The position numbers and the translations under genes are program-made. Positions 16,810-26,114 of a DNA stretch of 64,000 bases are shown in pieces. The stretch is from Myxococcus stipitatus (GTDB lineage: Bacteria > Myxococcota > Myxococcia > Myxococcales > Myxococcaceae), in contig NZ_CP147913.1 in the NCBI RefSeq assembly GCF_037414475.1, positions 5,082,001-5,146,000 of the forward strand, given 5' to 3'. Positions within the stretch are counted from its first letter, which is position 1; the number at the start of each line of letters is the position of its first letter. A model generated the notes under the pieces. The model saw only the letters and a list, made by a program, of their open reading frames with translations. It did no database searches and had not been told where the DNA came from.

Positions 16810-16943
16810 GCCCCAGGAATAGCGCTCCGCCCGTCTGGTTTCACCCCCAGAAGGGGCAGCGGGCCCTGCGGGCGCCACGCGGAGCCGCCGGCCGTCCGCC
16901 AAGGTAGGCCCGGCTGCCCCGGTGAAATAGGGTCTCCCACCGC

Positions 16944-18572
16944 ATGCGCCTCTCCACCGCCGCCGCTTTCCTGTGTCTCGTCCCCACCCTCTCCTTCGCC
17001 GGGCAACAGGATGCCCGCTGCCAGGGCTCTCCGAAGGCCCGCGCCGCGCGCTTCTCCGCGAAGGCGATGAAGGGCTCCTCCCCCCAGGAGCGGCATGCCG
17101 CGTATGTCCAGGCCTGCGCGCTCGACGAGGTCGTCGAGCTGACGAAGCAGCTCGTGCGCTTCAAGACAGTCAGCAGCGAGGAGCACGCCTCGAAGAGCCC
17201 CGAGTTCGCCGCCATGGGCCGCTTTCTCCAGAAGTGGGCCAAGGCCCACGGCATGGCGTACCGCGCCGTGGGCGCCAATGACGTGTTCGAGCTGTCCTGG
17301 GGCGAGGGCGCGCCCGAGCTGGGGCTCGTCTTCCACGGGGACGTGGTGCCCGCGCCCGCGCACGAGTGGAAGCGCCCGCCCTTCGAGCCCTACGTCCAGG
17401 ACGGCCGCCTCTTCGGCCGGGGCGTGGAGGATGACAAGGGGCCGCTCGCGTCGGCGCTGGTGGCGCTCGACTACGCGCGTCAGCTGGGCCTCAAGCCCCA
17501 GGGGCGGGTGCTGGTCATCGTGGGCAACGGCGAGGAGAGCGACTGGAACGGCATGGGGCGATACACGGCCTCCGAGCCCAAGCCCACGCACGTCATCTCC
17601 GTGGACTCCAGCTACCCGGTGGTGGCCGCGCAGTCCGGCTTCGTCGCGTGGAACCTGGTGGCCCCCGTGGGCGAGGCCGTGAAGTCCCCGAGCGCCACCT
17701 TGCGCGCGGTCGACGTGAAGGGCGGCGAGTTCCTCACGCAGGTGCCCGGTACCGCGACGCTGAAGCTGGTGCCCGCCGAGGGCCGCTCGCTCGCGCAGGC
17801 GCTGACGGAGGTGCGCGCCGCCATCGACGCGGAGCAGAAGGCCCGCGCTTCCCTCAAGGCCGAGGTGAAGGAGGACGCCCAGGCGCTGGTGCTCACCGTG
17901 CATGGCAAGGCGGTGCATGCCTCCATCGCCGACGAGGGACACAACGCGCTGTGGGACTTGTCCGCGGTGGCGGCGCGCTTGCCGCTCGAGGACAACGGCA
18001 TCGCCGCCATGCTGCGTGTCCTGGCCCTGCGCTTCGACGGGGACCACTTCGGCAAGAAGCTGGGCGTGGCGTATTCGGATGACGGGTTGATGGGGCCGTT
18101 GATTGCCGCGCCCACGGTGCTGCGCGTGGCCGACGGACAGGTGAGCCTGGGCATCAACATGCGCCGTCCCCAGGGACAGGACGCCGCGACGTTCAACGCC
18201 TCGCTCGACAAGGCCGCCGCGCTGGTGGCGCAGGACTCCGGTGGGCGCTTGAAGGAGGCCAGCGGGCGCTACGTGGGGGATGCCCACGTGGCGGACACGT
18301 CGGGGACGCTCGTCACCACGCTGATGGACATCTACAAGCGCCACAAGAACGCTCCGGACGCGAAGCCCACGTCCGTGCGCGGCGGCACCTATGCGCGGCT
18401 GTTCCCCAAGGCCGTCGACTTCGGCCCCGGCTTCCCGGGCGAGGAGTACACGGGCCACGCGCCCGACGAATCCATCTCGCTGGAGAGCCTGCACGTTGGA
18501 ACGCAGATGCTCGCGGAGGCCATCCACACGCTGGTGTTGTCGCCCGCGCCCGTGGGCTCACCCGTGAAGTGA
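16944..18572 (+). CDS. M20 family metallopeptidase (PepV-like dipeptidase), exported
   Basis: 542 residues with a signal peptide (cleavage near SFAGQ). Zinc-site motifs of the M20 family: [10 protein letters not shown] with His131 and Asp133, RGVEDDKGP with bridging Asp164, NGEES with Glu197/Glu198, and a late GHAPDES His. The insertion between them is the usual dimerisation/lid domain. These enzymes cleave dipeptides or acylated amino acids; the size and VEDDKG fit the dipeptidase PepV group. Export suggests a role in digesting peptides outside the cytoplasm. The last 15 bases overlap the convergent kinase gene. Confidence 0.88.
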   Translation: MRLSTAAAFLCLVPTLSFAGQQDARCQGSPKARAARFSAKAMKGSSPQERHAAYVQACALDEVVELTKQLVRFKTVSSEEHASKSPEFAAMGRFLQKWAKAHGMAYRAVGANDVFELSWGEGAPELGLVFHGDVVPAPAHEWKRPPFEPYVQDGRLFGRGVEDDKGPLASALVALDYARQLGLKPQGRVLVIVGNGEESDWNGMGRYTASEPKPTHVISVDSSYPVVAAQSGFVAWNLVAPVGEAVKSPSATLRAVDVKGGEFLTQVPGTATLKLVPAEGRSLAQALTEVRAAIDAEQKARASLKAEVKEDAQALVLTVHGKAVHASIADEGHNALWDLSAVAARLPLEDNGIAAMLRVLALRFDGDHFGKKLGVAYSDDGLMGPLIAAPTVLRVADGQVSLGINMRRPQGQDAATFNASLDKAAALVAQDSGGRLKEASGRYVGDAHVADTSGTLVTTLMDIYKRHKNAPDAKPTSVRGGTYARLFPKAVDFGPGFPGEEYTGHAPDESISLESLHVGTQMLAEAIHTLVLSPAPVGSPVK

Positions 18573-20612
18573 CGCGCGAGGCCAGTACACGCGGAACGTG
18601 GTGCCCTCCTCCTTCGAGGAGCGCACCTCCACGCGGCCTCCGTGCGCGCGGGCAATCTGGTGGACGATGTAGAGGCCCAACCCCAGGCTGCGCTGCTTCT
18701 GCGTGGGGGAGGGCTTCGCGGACGCGGCCTCGGGTGTCTTGAACGGGTCGAAGATTCGCGGCAGGAGTTGGGGCGCGATGGGCTCGCCCTCGTTGTGGAC
18801 CTCCAGCAGCACGTCACGCGCCTCGCCGCGCACGGTGGTGCGGATGGGGGTGTTGTCGTCGCCGTGCTGGAGCGCGTTGGCCACCAGGTTCCCCAACACC
18901 TGGGCCACGCGGTCCGAGTCCCAGTCCCCCGTGGTGTCTCCAGAGGTCTCGAGCACGAGCGGGTGCTCCGGATGGGCCACCTGCAACTCCTCCAGCGTGG
19001 CCTGACACACGTCGGCCATGTTCATCGGCTGGGGGAAGACGGGGATGCCCTCACCCAGCTTGCTGCGCGCGAAGTCGAGGATGTCCGTAATCATCCGCCC
19101 CATCCTCCCGGCGGACTTGCGGATGCGCTCCACCGCGCGGCGCTCCGCGGGCTCCAGCTCCTCCGCGCGCGAGAGCTGGAACGCGGAGGCGCTGATGGCG
19201 TTGAGCGGATTGCGAAGGTCATGGCCCAGGATGGCCAGGAGCTGCTCCCGGAAGTCCAACGCCCGCTGGAGCGCGGCCTCCGCCAGCTTGTGGCTGGTGA
19301 CGTCCACGAGCACACACCCCAGGCCCAAGAGCTCCGCCTCGCGAGGCCCGCGCACGGGATAGAACGTGGCCTGCCAGATGCGCTTGCCCACTTTGGACTT
19401 CAGCTCCGAGGGCGTTGTGAACTCGAACCCATGCAGCGGCTCACCCGTCTGCAGCACCTGCTTGAGCCGAGGCTCCATCAGGTCCGCCACCGCCTGGGGC
19501 AGCACCTCGCGCAGCGGCCGCCCCCGGTGTGCCTCCACCGGGAGGCCGTTGAGCTCCGCCAGCGTCTGGTTGATGCGCAGGTAGCGCAGGTCCCGGTCCA
19601 GGAAGGCCATGCCCAGGGGCGCTGCCTCCAACAGCGCGTCGAGCAGCGCGAGCGAACGCTGCGCCTCCACCCGCGCCTCCCGCTCCAGGTCCTGCAACCG
19701 GGCCTGGAGGATGTACGCGGCCCCGCGCTGACACAGGGTGCGAAACAGCAGCAGGTTCGCATCGGCGAAACCAAACGCGGTGCGCGAGGCCAGATAGGCC
19801 ACGCCGAGCAACCGCGTCCCTTCGACCAGGGGCACGCCGTAGAGCGCGCGCATCCCCTGCTCGCGCGACACGGGCAGCACCCCGTGCGCGTCCAGGGCCG
19901 GGGCTCTGGACATCACCGGCTCGCGCGTCGTGGCCACCTCGCCGACGAAGCCCTCGTCCAGCGCCACCGAGCCGCCCCGCGCCGCCTCGGCTCCCAGTCC
20001 CACCGAGGCGCGGAGCACCAGCCGGCCTCCCTCCACCAGCAGCACACCGGCGGCGTCCACCTCGAGGGCGGACTCCACCATCACCGTGAGCAGCCGCATC
20101 AGGAACGTGTCCACCGCCGGGTTGTCCAGCGTGGCCTGGGCCATGCGGTCCAGCGCGTGGAGGTTGCGCTGACGCTCCTCCGAGAAGCGCCGCACCGTGC
20201 GCACCACCGTCCGGTCCAGGAGGTCCTCCATCCGCGCCAGCTCGCCTCGCGCGAGGCGCCGCGGCAGGTCCTCCAACCGCAGGAGGATGCACTTGCGCAG
20301 GAGCGCGAACTCGGCCGCCACCTCGCCCACGTCGAAGCCCTGTCCCAGCCGCGTCACCGCGTGCTCATCCACCAGGGAGACCTCGGGCCCCTGGGCTCCC
20401 TGGTCGAGCGCGTCCGCCAACGCGATGAGCAGGCTGGGGATGTGGTTCAGCAACCACGAGCGCTTCGGCACCTCACCGACATGGTGCGTGAGCATCGCGT
20501 GCTCCCAGTCCTCCAGGAGCACGGCGTGATGCGAACGCAGGAAGTCCGAGGCCCTGAGCGCTGTTTCCCGCTCGGACTCGCCCTGCATGGGGCGTGTCTC
20601 CGGCTCCTGCAT
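18558..20612 (-). CDS. Sensor histidine kinase: RsbRD-N, GAF, PAS, HisKA, HATPase
   Basis: 684 residues. Residues about 20-150 match the RsbRD N-terminal helical domain (FLRSHHAVLLEDWEHAML, LLNHIPSLLIALADAL), about 165-310 are a GAF domain, about 325-445 a PAS domain, then HisKA with ILGHDLRNPL (His464) and an HATPase domain with QVLGNLVANALQH and GLGLGLYIV. No membrane helix, so it is a soluble sensor. There is no receiver domain and no adjacent response regulator, making it an orphan kinase. The start at ATG 20612 has GGAGG about 8 bases upstream. Partner and signal are unknown. Confidence 0.9.
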   Translation of the reverse strand: MQEPETRPMQGESERETALRASDFLRSHHAVLLEDWEHAMLTHHVGEVPKRSWLLNHIPSLLIALADALDQGAQGPEVSLVDEHAVTRLGQGFDVGEVAAEFALLRKCILLRLEDLPRRLARGELARMEDLLDRTVVRTVRRFSEERQRNLHALDRMAQATLDNPAVDTFLMRLLTVMVESALEVDAAGVLLVEGGRLVLRASVGLGAEAARGGSVALDEGFVGEVATTREPVMSRAPALDAHGVLPVSREQGMRALYGVPLVEGTRLLGVAYLASRTAFGFADANLLLFRTLCQRGAAYILQARLQDLEREARVEAQRSLALLDALLEAAPLGMAFLDRDLRYLRINQTLAELNGLPVEAHRGRPLREVLPQAVADLMEPRLKQVLQTGEPLHGFEFTTPSELKSKVGKRIWQATFYPVRGPREAELLGLGCVLVDVTSHKLAEAALQRALDFREQLLAILGHDLRNPLNAISASAFQLSRAEELEPAERRAVERIRKSAGRMGRMITDILDFARSKLGEGIPVFPQPMNMADVCQATLEELQVAHPEHPLVLETSGDTTGDWDSDRVAQVLGNLVANALQHGDDNTPIRTTVRGEARDVLLEVHNEGEPIAPQLLPRIFDPFKTPEAASAKPSPTQKQRSLGLGLYIVHQIARAHGGRVEVRSSKEEGTTFRVYWPRASLHG

Positions 20613-20889
20613 CACCTTCCTCCGAGGCGCCGCCCATTCGTGCCGTCCGCTTCGACAATCTGGGCACGAGGGCCTTTGTATGTAGGGCCGGACGCTCGAG
20701 ATGGCGGGCGTCGCGCGTGCAGGCGCCACGTCGTGCCCCCGTCCTCCAGGGAGCCCGCGCTGCGCTTGGCACAGCCGCCCGCCACTCCCCACCGGACAAG
20801 GACAGTGTCCACTCGTCGTCCGCCGCGGGGGCTGGCGAGGCAACGTCGGGGCTGTCGTCGCGCACGTGCTCGATTAGGGTGAGGAGCAG

Positions 20890-21852
20890 ATGCGCACCCT
20901 TCTGTTGACCCGCTCCGATGTGTCTCGCAACCTCCAGGCGCTCACCCTGCTGGAGGACCTGCGGGAGGCCTTCCGTACCGACGCCCTCGCGCGCACCGCG
21001 GCGCCCCAGCGCGTCCGCGCGCCCCTGCACGCGGAGGGCACCGCGATGGTGCTGCTCCCCGGGTGTCTGCCGGACATCCCCGCGTACACCGTGAAGGTCC
21101 ACGCGAAGTTCCCCGCGAGGACACCGGCCATCCGGGGCGTGCTGCACTTGAATGACCTGGCCACCGGAGAGCTGCTCGCGGTGATGGATTCCGGGCACCT
21201 GACGGCGGTGCGCACGGGCGTGGTGGGCGCGCTGGCGGCGGACGTGCTGGCGCGGCAGGACGCGAGCCGGGTGGCGCTCATCGGCGCGGGCGCGCAGGCG
21301 GTGATGCAGCTCAAGTCGCTGCGACTGGTGCGCTCGCTGACTCACGTGCGGGTGTTCGACACGGATGACATGAGGGCCTTCAGCTTCGCCGCGCGCATGC
21401 ACCAGGAGCTCAACCTGCCGGTGGTCCAGGCGGAGTCGGTGGCGGAGGCGGTGGAGGACGCGGACATCGTCATCACCGCGACGTGGAGCCGCGAGCCCTT
21501 CTTGTTCCCGGGCATGGTGCGGCCGGGGACTCACATCACCACGCTGGGCGCGGACGAGCCGGGCAAGGTGGAGGTCTCCGCGGAGCTCTTGAGCCAGTCG
21601 CGTGTCTTCTGCGACCACCGGGGCCTGGCCCTCTCGGGGGGCGCCGTGGGCAACGTGGGGTTGGGCGAGGACGCCATCCACGCGGAGCTGGGCGAGGTGA
21701 TTGCGGAGCGGAAGCCCGGGCGGCGTTCGGAAAGCGAGGTGACGGTGTTCACCTCGGTGGGGCTGCCCTTCCAGGACCTGGCGGCCGCGTGGCACGTGTA
21801 CCAGGCGGCGCGAGGCGACGACGCCATCGCGGGCGTGGACTTCAGCGTCTGA
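20890..21852 (+). CDS. Ornithine cyclodeaminase / mu-crystallin family protein
   Basis: 320 residues with the family layout: an N-terminal dimerisation part with a conserved Lys region (YTVKVHAKFP), GHLTAVRTG, the NAD-binding loop IGAGAQAVMQL (about 135-145), and FDTDDMRAFSFAARM. Members make proline from ornithine, reduce imines or act as alanine dehydrogenases; the sequence does not decide which. It ends with the usual GLPFQDLAAAWHVYQAA. GGTGAGGAG precedes ATG 20890. Divergent from the kinase gene over 277 bases, in which only a short GGACA/TGTCC repeat (20800-20810) stands out. Confidence 0.87.
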   Translation: MRTLLLTRSDVSRNLQALTLLEDLREAFRTDALARTAAPQRVRAPLHAEGTAMVLLPGCLPDIPAYTVKVHAKFPARTPAIRGVLHLNDLATGELLAVMDSGHLTAVRTGVVGALAADVLARQDASRVALIGAGAQAVMQLKSLRLVRSLTHVRVFDTDDMRAFSFAARMHQELNLPVVQAESVAEAVEDADIVITATWSREPFLFPGMVRPGTHITTLGADEPGKVEVSAELLSQSRVFCDHRGLALSGGAVGNVGLGEDAIHAELGEVIAERKPGRRSESEVTVFTSVGLPFQDLAAAWHVYQAARGDDAIAGVDFSV

Positions 21853-21941
21853 GGACATGGGCCCGGCGGGCGTGCTCGGGCGAAGAGGCCCGGCCCTTGG
21901 TTGCTCGCCGGAGCGTGCGCATCTTGCCGTGGGAGGTGCGC

Positions 21942-22226
21942 ATGATTGTCGGCTTCATGGCATCGCGAACGGGACGGTGGCTGCGAATCGTGGCGGGCTC
22001 CTGCCTGGTGCTGGGAGGACTGCGAGCGGGCTCGGCCCGAGGCACCGCGGTGGCCCTGGTGGGCCTGGGCAAGGTGATGACAGGCCTCCTGGACGTGGTG
22101 CCGTTGGCGCCGCTGTTCGGCTTCCCCCTGCGCGGCGAGGATATCCGCCGCGAGCTGGGGCTGCCTCGCGAGGCCTCGCTGCTCAATGGCCGTCACCGGC
22201 GCCCCATGTCGGTGACCCTGCATTGA
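21942..22226 (+). CDS. DUF2892-like small membrane protein
   Basis: 94 residues with two helices: about 12-30 (RIVAGSCLVLGGLRAGS) and about 33-57 (TAVALVGLGKVMTGLLDVVPL), followed by a short cytoplasmic tail. The plan, RWLRIVAG start and G-x-x-x-x-TG-x-x pattern resemble DUF2892, the YgaP-type inner membrane segment. The usual C-terminal Cys is missing. GGGAGG lies 6 bases upstream. Function unknown. Confidence 0.6.
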   Translation: MIVGFMASRTGRWLRIVAGSCLVLGGLRAGSARGTAVALVGLGKVMTGLLDVVPLAPLFGFPLRGEDIRRELGLPREASLLNGRHRRPMSVTLH

Positions 22227-22247
22227 TGGACGTCCAGGGTCTATTGG

Positions 22248-22955
22248 CTACTTCTTGACCTGGAATGGGATGTCGAGCTTCCCCAGGACCTCGCCGCTGC
22301 GGGCATCCACCGGGCGGGCTTGAAGCACCACGCTTTCGTCGCGCCCGCTGACGAACTGGAAGTAGAGGAAGCCTTGCACGGTGCCTCCGTCCTCCAGCAT
22401 GCCTTCGGGCAGCGACTTGCGGAGCATGTCGCGGGTGGGCAGGGGCTCCTCGCATTGGTAGCCCCAGTAGGGCGGGCCCGGGTAGTACGGCCCCCCGTAG
22501 AAGGGCGAGCCCCATCCTCCGCGCCAGCCCCAGTTGGAGCGCCACCCCCAGCCGGGTCCCGCGCCCAGATAGAACACGGAGGAGCGGCCCGCGCCGCCCG
22601 TGCCTTCATCGAGGGCCTCGGGCGTCCTCGCGTAACCCACGGGGAAGGCGGGCAGCGCGGAGTAGCGGAAGCGCGACTGGGCGCCGATGAGCTGGAAGTC
22701 CTCGTTCTGGATGCGGAGGGTCCGTCCGCTGTGGTTCTCGATGCGGACATAGACCGGGGTGAGGGTGCCCTCCAGGTTCGACGGGGAGCCCTTCCACGCG
22801 GAGCCATCCGCGACCAGCCGGACGCCCGCGTCCTCCGCGACGGCGGTGTTCTTCCTGTCGGGAAGCACCTGCGCTTCCATCGAGGGCTTGAGACTCTTCT
22901 CCGTTGCACAGCCTGCCACCAGCAACAACGCGGCGACGGGCACGAGCGCGCGCAT
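22248..22955 (-). CDS. Hypothetical lipoprotein with Gly/Trp/Tyr-rich loop
   Basis: 235 residues; lipobox VAGC at residues 13-16. Residues 50-110 form a beta-rich domain (TLTPVYVRIENHSGRTLRIQ), a low-complexity loop rich in Gly, Trp, Pro and Tyr follows at about 130-165, then a beta domain ending in LDIPFQVKK. AGGAGG precedes the ATG. The layout resembles small envelope lipoproteins of unknown role in delta-proteobacteria. Most likely in the outer membrane. Confidence 0.7.
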   Translation of the reverse strand: MRALVPVAALLLVAGCATEKSLKPSMEAQVLPDRKNTAVAEDAGVRLVADGSAWKGSPSNLEGTLTPVYVRIENHSGRTLRIQNEDFQLIGAQSRFRYSALPAFPVGYARTPEALDEGTGGAGRSSVFYLGAGPGWGWRSNWGWRGGWGSPFYGGPYYPGPPYWGYQCEEPLPTRDMLRKSLPEGMLEDGGTVQGFLYFQFVSGRDESVVLQARPVDARSGEVLGKLDIPFQVKK

Positions 22956-23050
22956 GCGATGCCTCCTCGCGCTTCAAGGTAGGCAGTCGCCAGGGACGGC
23001 AAGGTGAGGCGTCAAGGCTCCCCCGGGGCGGAGCCGGGGGGCGCGGGGCT

Positions 23051-23980
23051 TCATTGTCCGGCAGGTGGTGGCGTGGGCTCCGCGGCGGCGTGAGGCCAGG
23101 CGGGGGAGGTGAGGCCGCTCCAGTCCTGCCGTCGCGCCCAGTCCTCGAAGGTGCTCCAGCGCACGTAGGGGTAGTCGTTGCGCAGGGTCACCACGTTCGC
23201 GTGGAAGCCCACGCGGTCCAGCCACTCGTACATGGCGGCCAGGTCCTCGCTGCGCTCGCGGATGTAGTCGAGGGGGATTTGCTCGAAGTGGATGCGGTGA
23301 CCGCTCACCATGGAGAGCAGGCCGGCCGCCTGTTGTCCCGTCACTTCGTCGGAGGCCACGTCGATGCGCCGGTCCATGTGGCGCTCGGCGTCCTCGAGGA
23401 CGAGGGTGGCGAGCGCGCCCAGGTCCTCCACGGCGACCATCTGGAGGCCTCGGGTGGGGGGCAGACCCAGGGCGAGGACTCCGGCCTTCAGGCCCTCCTC
23501 GAACATGGGGCTGCAGAGGTTCTCCATGAAGAAGGTGGGGCCCAGGATGGTGAAGGGCAGGCCGCTTCTTCGCACGTGCAGCTCCACGCGGTGTTTGCTG
23601 TCGAAGTGAGGGATGCCCGTCAAGCGGTCCGCTCCGGCGACGGAGGAGTAGACGAAGTGCTTCACCTCGGCCATGCGGGCGGCGTCCACCTGGTTCATGC
23701 CGTGGCGGATTTCGGCTTCGACTCCGGCTTCGAAGGGGGTGGCGACGGCGTAGAAGGCGTCCACGCTCTCCGCGGCGCGGGTGAGGGCGGGCAGGTCGTC
23801 GAAGTCACCGACGGCGAGCTCGACGCCCAGGGCTTCGAGCTCCTTGGCGGCGGGGGAGTCGGCGCGGCGGACGTAGGCGACGACGCGGTGGCCCCGTTGC
23901 CGCAGGTGGCGAGCCACGGCGCCACCTTGCTGGCCAGTGGCTCCGGCGACGAGCACGGAAAGGAAGTGGGCCTTGGGCAT
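23051..23980 (-). CDS. NmrA-like NAD(P)-binding protein (atypical short-chain dehydrogenase)
   Basis: 309 residues. The N-terminal VLVAGATGQQGGAVARHL is the GxxGxxG dinucleotide-binding turn. The pattern HFVYSSVAGADR and GPTFFMENL follow, as in NmrA/HSCARG proteins, which sense NADPH or act as redox regulators rather than catalysing a known reaction. There is no Tyr-x-x-x-Lys pair in the classic place. The ATG at 23980 has GAGG 8 bases upstream; the frame stays open further without conserved residues. It is divergent from the coiled-coil gene at 24108. Confidence 0.85.
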   Translation of the reverse strand: MPKAHFLSVLVAGATGQQGGAVARHLRQRGHRVVAYVRRADSPAAKELEALGVELAVGDFDDLPALTRAAESVDAFYAVATPFEAGVEAEIRHGMNQVDAARMAEVKHFVYSSVAGADRLTGIPHFDSKHRVELHVRRSGLPFTILGPTFFMENLCSPMFEEGLKAGVLALGLPPTRGLQMVAVEDLGALATLVLEDAERHMDRRIDVASDEVTGQQAAGLLSMVSGHRIHFEQIPLDYIRERSEDLAAMYEWLDRVGFHANVVTLRNDYPYVRWSTFEDWARRQDWSGLTSPAWPHAAAEPTPPPAGQ

Positions 23981-24107
23981 GTGTGAACCTCGCGACAGAC
24001 AGTCCTGATGGCTCTGGGGAAGTTGGGGACGGAGGCGAGCGCTGACGAGGATGGGAAAGGGGCCGCTCGTGCCCCTGGCTGGGCCCGTGGCATGTTCCCG
24101 CCTGCCC

Positions 24108-24713
24108 ATGAGCAAGCGAGACACTCCGAAGGACTCCGCGCTGGTCGAAGCCGCCCGCTCGCTGGAGGAGGGACTGACGCGGTTCGAGGCCTTGAGTCAG
24201 CAGCTCCAGGAGGCGCCCTTGCAGTCGGAGAAGCACCTGGAGCGCGCCTCGGCGACGCTCGCGTCGCTGGCGGACATGGACGAGGAGCTTCGCGTCCGCA
24301 TCACCACGCTGGTGGGGGCCATCTCTCAGGTGCGAGACAGGCAGCAGGCGCAAGCCGAGGCGGTACATGCGCGAGCGCAGGAGCTCCAGCAGCGCACGGA
24401 GGTCTTCAAGGACTTGCTCGTGCGGTACGGCGCCGTGGGGCAGAGCGCGGGAGACCTGAACGTGCGGATGCAGGAGTTCGCGGCGCGGCGTCAGCAGGCG
24501 AAGACGCCGGAGGACCAGGCCGAGGTGGTGGCCGCGTTCCAGGCGCTCCAGGACCGGATGAGGGAGGTCGCGGAGGAGGCCCACGCCGTGGCCCAGTCCG
24601 CGGAGGAGCGGGAGTTCAACGACATCGCCCGGCAGGCGGACTCACTGCGCCAACAGCTGCTGGCCGCGCGCAACAAGATGGCGCTGCTCCACAAGAGCCT
24701 CGGTGGTGGGTGA
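24108..24713 (+). CDS. Coiled-coil protein of unknown function
   Basis: 201 residues, almost entirely helical with heptad-like Leu/Ala/Gln spacing (LEEGLTRFEALSQQLQEAP, then QQRTEVFKDLLVRYG and LQDRMREVAEEAHAVAQS). No signal peptide, membrane helix or enzyme motif. The composition is Ala/Gln/Glu-rich. It may be a structural or adaptor protein. It is followed after 39 bases by the convergent DUF2203 gene. Confidence 0.65.
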   Translation: MSKRDTPKDSALVEAARSLEEGLTRFEALSQQLQEAPLQSEKHLERASATLASLADMDEELRVRITTLVGAISQVRDRQQAQAEAVHARAQELQQRTEVFKDLLVRYGAVGQSAGDLNVRMQEFAARRQQAKTPEDQAEVVAAFQALQDRMREVAEEAHAVAQSAEEREFNDIARQADSLRQQLLAARNKMALLHKSLGGG

Positions 24714-24752
24714 GGCACCTGCTGGATTGCGCGCCTCCTCGGGCGCCTGGGC

Positions 24753-25154
24753 TCAGCTCAGATAGGTCGGGGCGAATTCGTCCGGGCTGTCGATGGGACG
24801 GCGCCCGGAGAAGCCGTCATACATTCCATGCCAGTGGGAGACGGCGGGCTCACCCAGGCGCCAGCACAGGTACACCGGCTCCTCGCCCCGGTGCGCCCGG
24901 AAGTCGACGAGCCCCTGCGCCCCTTTGATTTCCAGCCCCATCTCGTGGAACTGGCGCAGCTCCAGGCGGACCTTCTCCAGCAACGCGTCGCGCTCCTCGC
25001 GCAGCGCCTCATGGTTCGCCAGGGCCTTGCCCTCGGGCGTGCCCAGTGTCTCCACCAGCTGCTGCACGCGCTCCACCCACGGGCGGATGTGCTCGAAGGT
25101 TCGGTTCAAGAGCGGCACCAGCCGGTTCGCCTCGTCGACGCTGAAGTAGCGCAT
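24753..25154 (-). CDS. DUF2203 family protein
   Basis: 133 residues. It opens with MRYFSVDEANRLVPLLNR and contains LEIKGAQGLVDFRAHRGEEPVYLCWRLGE with a terminal GFSGRRPID, the DUF2203 pattern. Function unknown; the family is soluble and helical with a small beta part. ATG 25154 is chosen because homology begins there, although the frame is open to 25310. It lies 103 bases downstream of the SprT-like gene on the same strand. Confidence 0.85.
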   Translation of the reverse strand: MRYFSVDEANRLVPLLNRTFEHIRPWVERVQQLVETLGTPEGKALANHEALREERDALLEKVRLELRQFHEMGLEIKGAQGLVDFRAHRGEEPVYLCWRLGEPAVSHWHGMYDGFSGRRPIDSPDEFAPTYLS

Positions 25155-25257
25155 CCCCTCCAGCATGCAGTGGCTGGCCCAGGTGTCGCCACGGCTGCTT
25201 TCCCGGAGCGAGGACAACCGCACGGACCTTCCACCCGATGTGGAGACGTCTCGACGC

Positions 25258-26058
25258 TCAGCCCCGCAGCAGCGAGGTGTGGTTGTCCTGTAGCCAGCGT
25301 TGCGCGGCATCCCTCAAGGGGAAGGTGTCCTCTTGTCGAAGGAACGCCTCCGAGTGTCCCCGCGCGCAGCGGCCCTCCGAGTCCAGCCCATCCCCGTCCT
25401 CTTCATGCAGGTCCGCATGAAGCATCGAGTGGAAGACCAGGTAGTCCACGACGAAGGCCGGGACGTGTGGCCGGTCCAGCGCGGGGTGGATGCGAATCTC
25501 TCGCAGCCGCGCGTCGTAGCCTCCCAGGTGGATGCTCCGCCTCCGTCCCTTCGACGGACGCCGCGCCCAGCCGATGTCCACGGCCACCCGGCCGTCGAAC
25601 CCCTCGGCGTTGAGCCGCGCCAGCACCGCGCGCAGGTCGAAGCACCGCCCCCGCGAGCGCAGCGGCTTGCCCGGCCGCCGCTCCCGGCGCACCAGGCCCT
25701 GCCGCTCGCTCGCGTAGGACTCCAGCCGCTCGGCCGCGCTCGCGTCGGAGCGGGCGGCATAGAGCGCGATGGCCTGCACCACGTCGTCGGGCGCCTCGAG
25801 GAAGAGGTGGTGCAACCGCAGCCGCAGACCTAAGTCCACGCGGCGGAAGCTCACCAGCGTGGCGCGGTTGTCGGTGAGCCGCAGATGGACGGGAACACCC
25901 AGCCGCTGGGACAGCCGCCGGGCGAGGTTCGCGGCCTGCATCAGCGCCGCCTCCCGCTCCGGCAGGCGCCTCTCGGAGGCGACCTCCGGCTCAGGTGACT
26001 CCACTCCCCGCGCGTCGGTGTCGAACAAGCCGAGCTGTGAAGGGGAGACGCCGCCCAT
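25258..26058 (-). CDS. SprT/DUF45-like protein without the catalytic glutamate
   Basis: 266 residues. The C-terminal part has the surroundings of a SprT or DUF45-type zincin: a beta strand YDARLREIRIHPALDRPHVP, then VVDYLVFHSMLHADLH and, after a short spacer, RGHSEAFLRQE. In the family this reads HExxH followed by GH-x-x-F. Here the motif is His210-Ser211-Met-Leu-His214, so the zinc ligands His210, His214 and possibly His235 remain but the catalytic Glu is Ser. It therefore may bind metal without cutting protein. The N-terminal part is basic and helical. ATG 26058 is favoured. Confidence 0.7.
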   Translation of the reverse strand: MGGVSPSQLGLFDTDARGVESPEPEVASERRLPEREAALMQAANLARRLSQRLGVPVHLRLTDNRATLVSFRRVDLGLRLRLHHLFLEAPDDVVQAIALYAARSDASAAERLESYASERQGLVRRERRPGKPLRSRGRCFDLRAVLARLNAEGFDGRVAVDIGWARRPSKGRRRSIHLGGYDARLREIRIHPALDRPHVPAFVVDYLVFHSMLHADLHEEDGDGLDSEGRCARGHSEAFLRQEDTFPLRDAAQRWLQDNHTSLLRG

Positions 26059-26114
26059 GGGGGCCCGAAGGTATGCCCATGGAGCGGGGTTTTCCAGCGG
26101 CGCGGAGCGTGGCG

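Noticed and set aside
20800..20810. GGACAGTGTCC dyad, with another GGACA six bases earlier, as an operator
   Set aside because: Only 5-bp arms in GC-rich DNA; could easily be chance. Mentioned but not listed as a feature.
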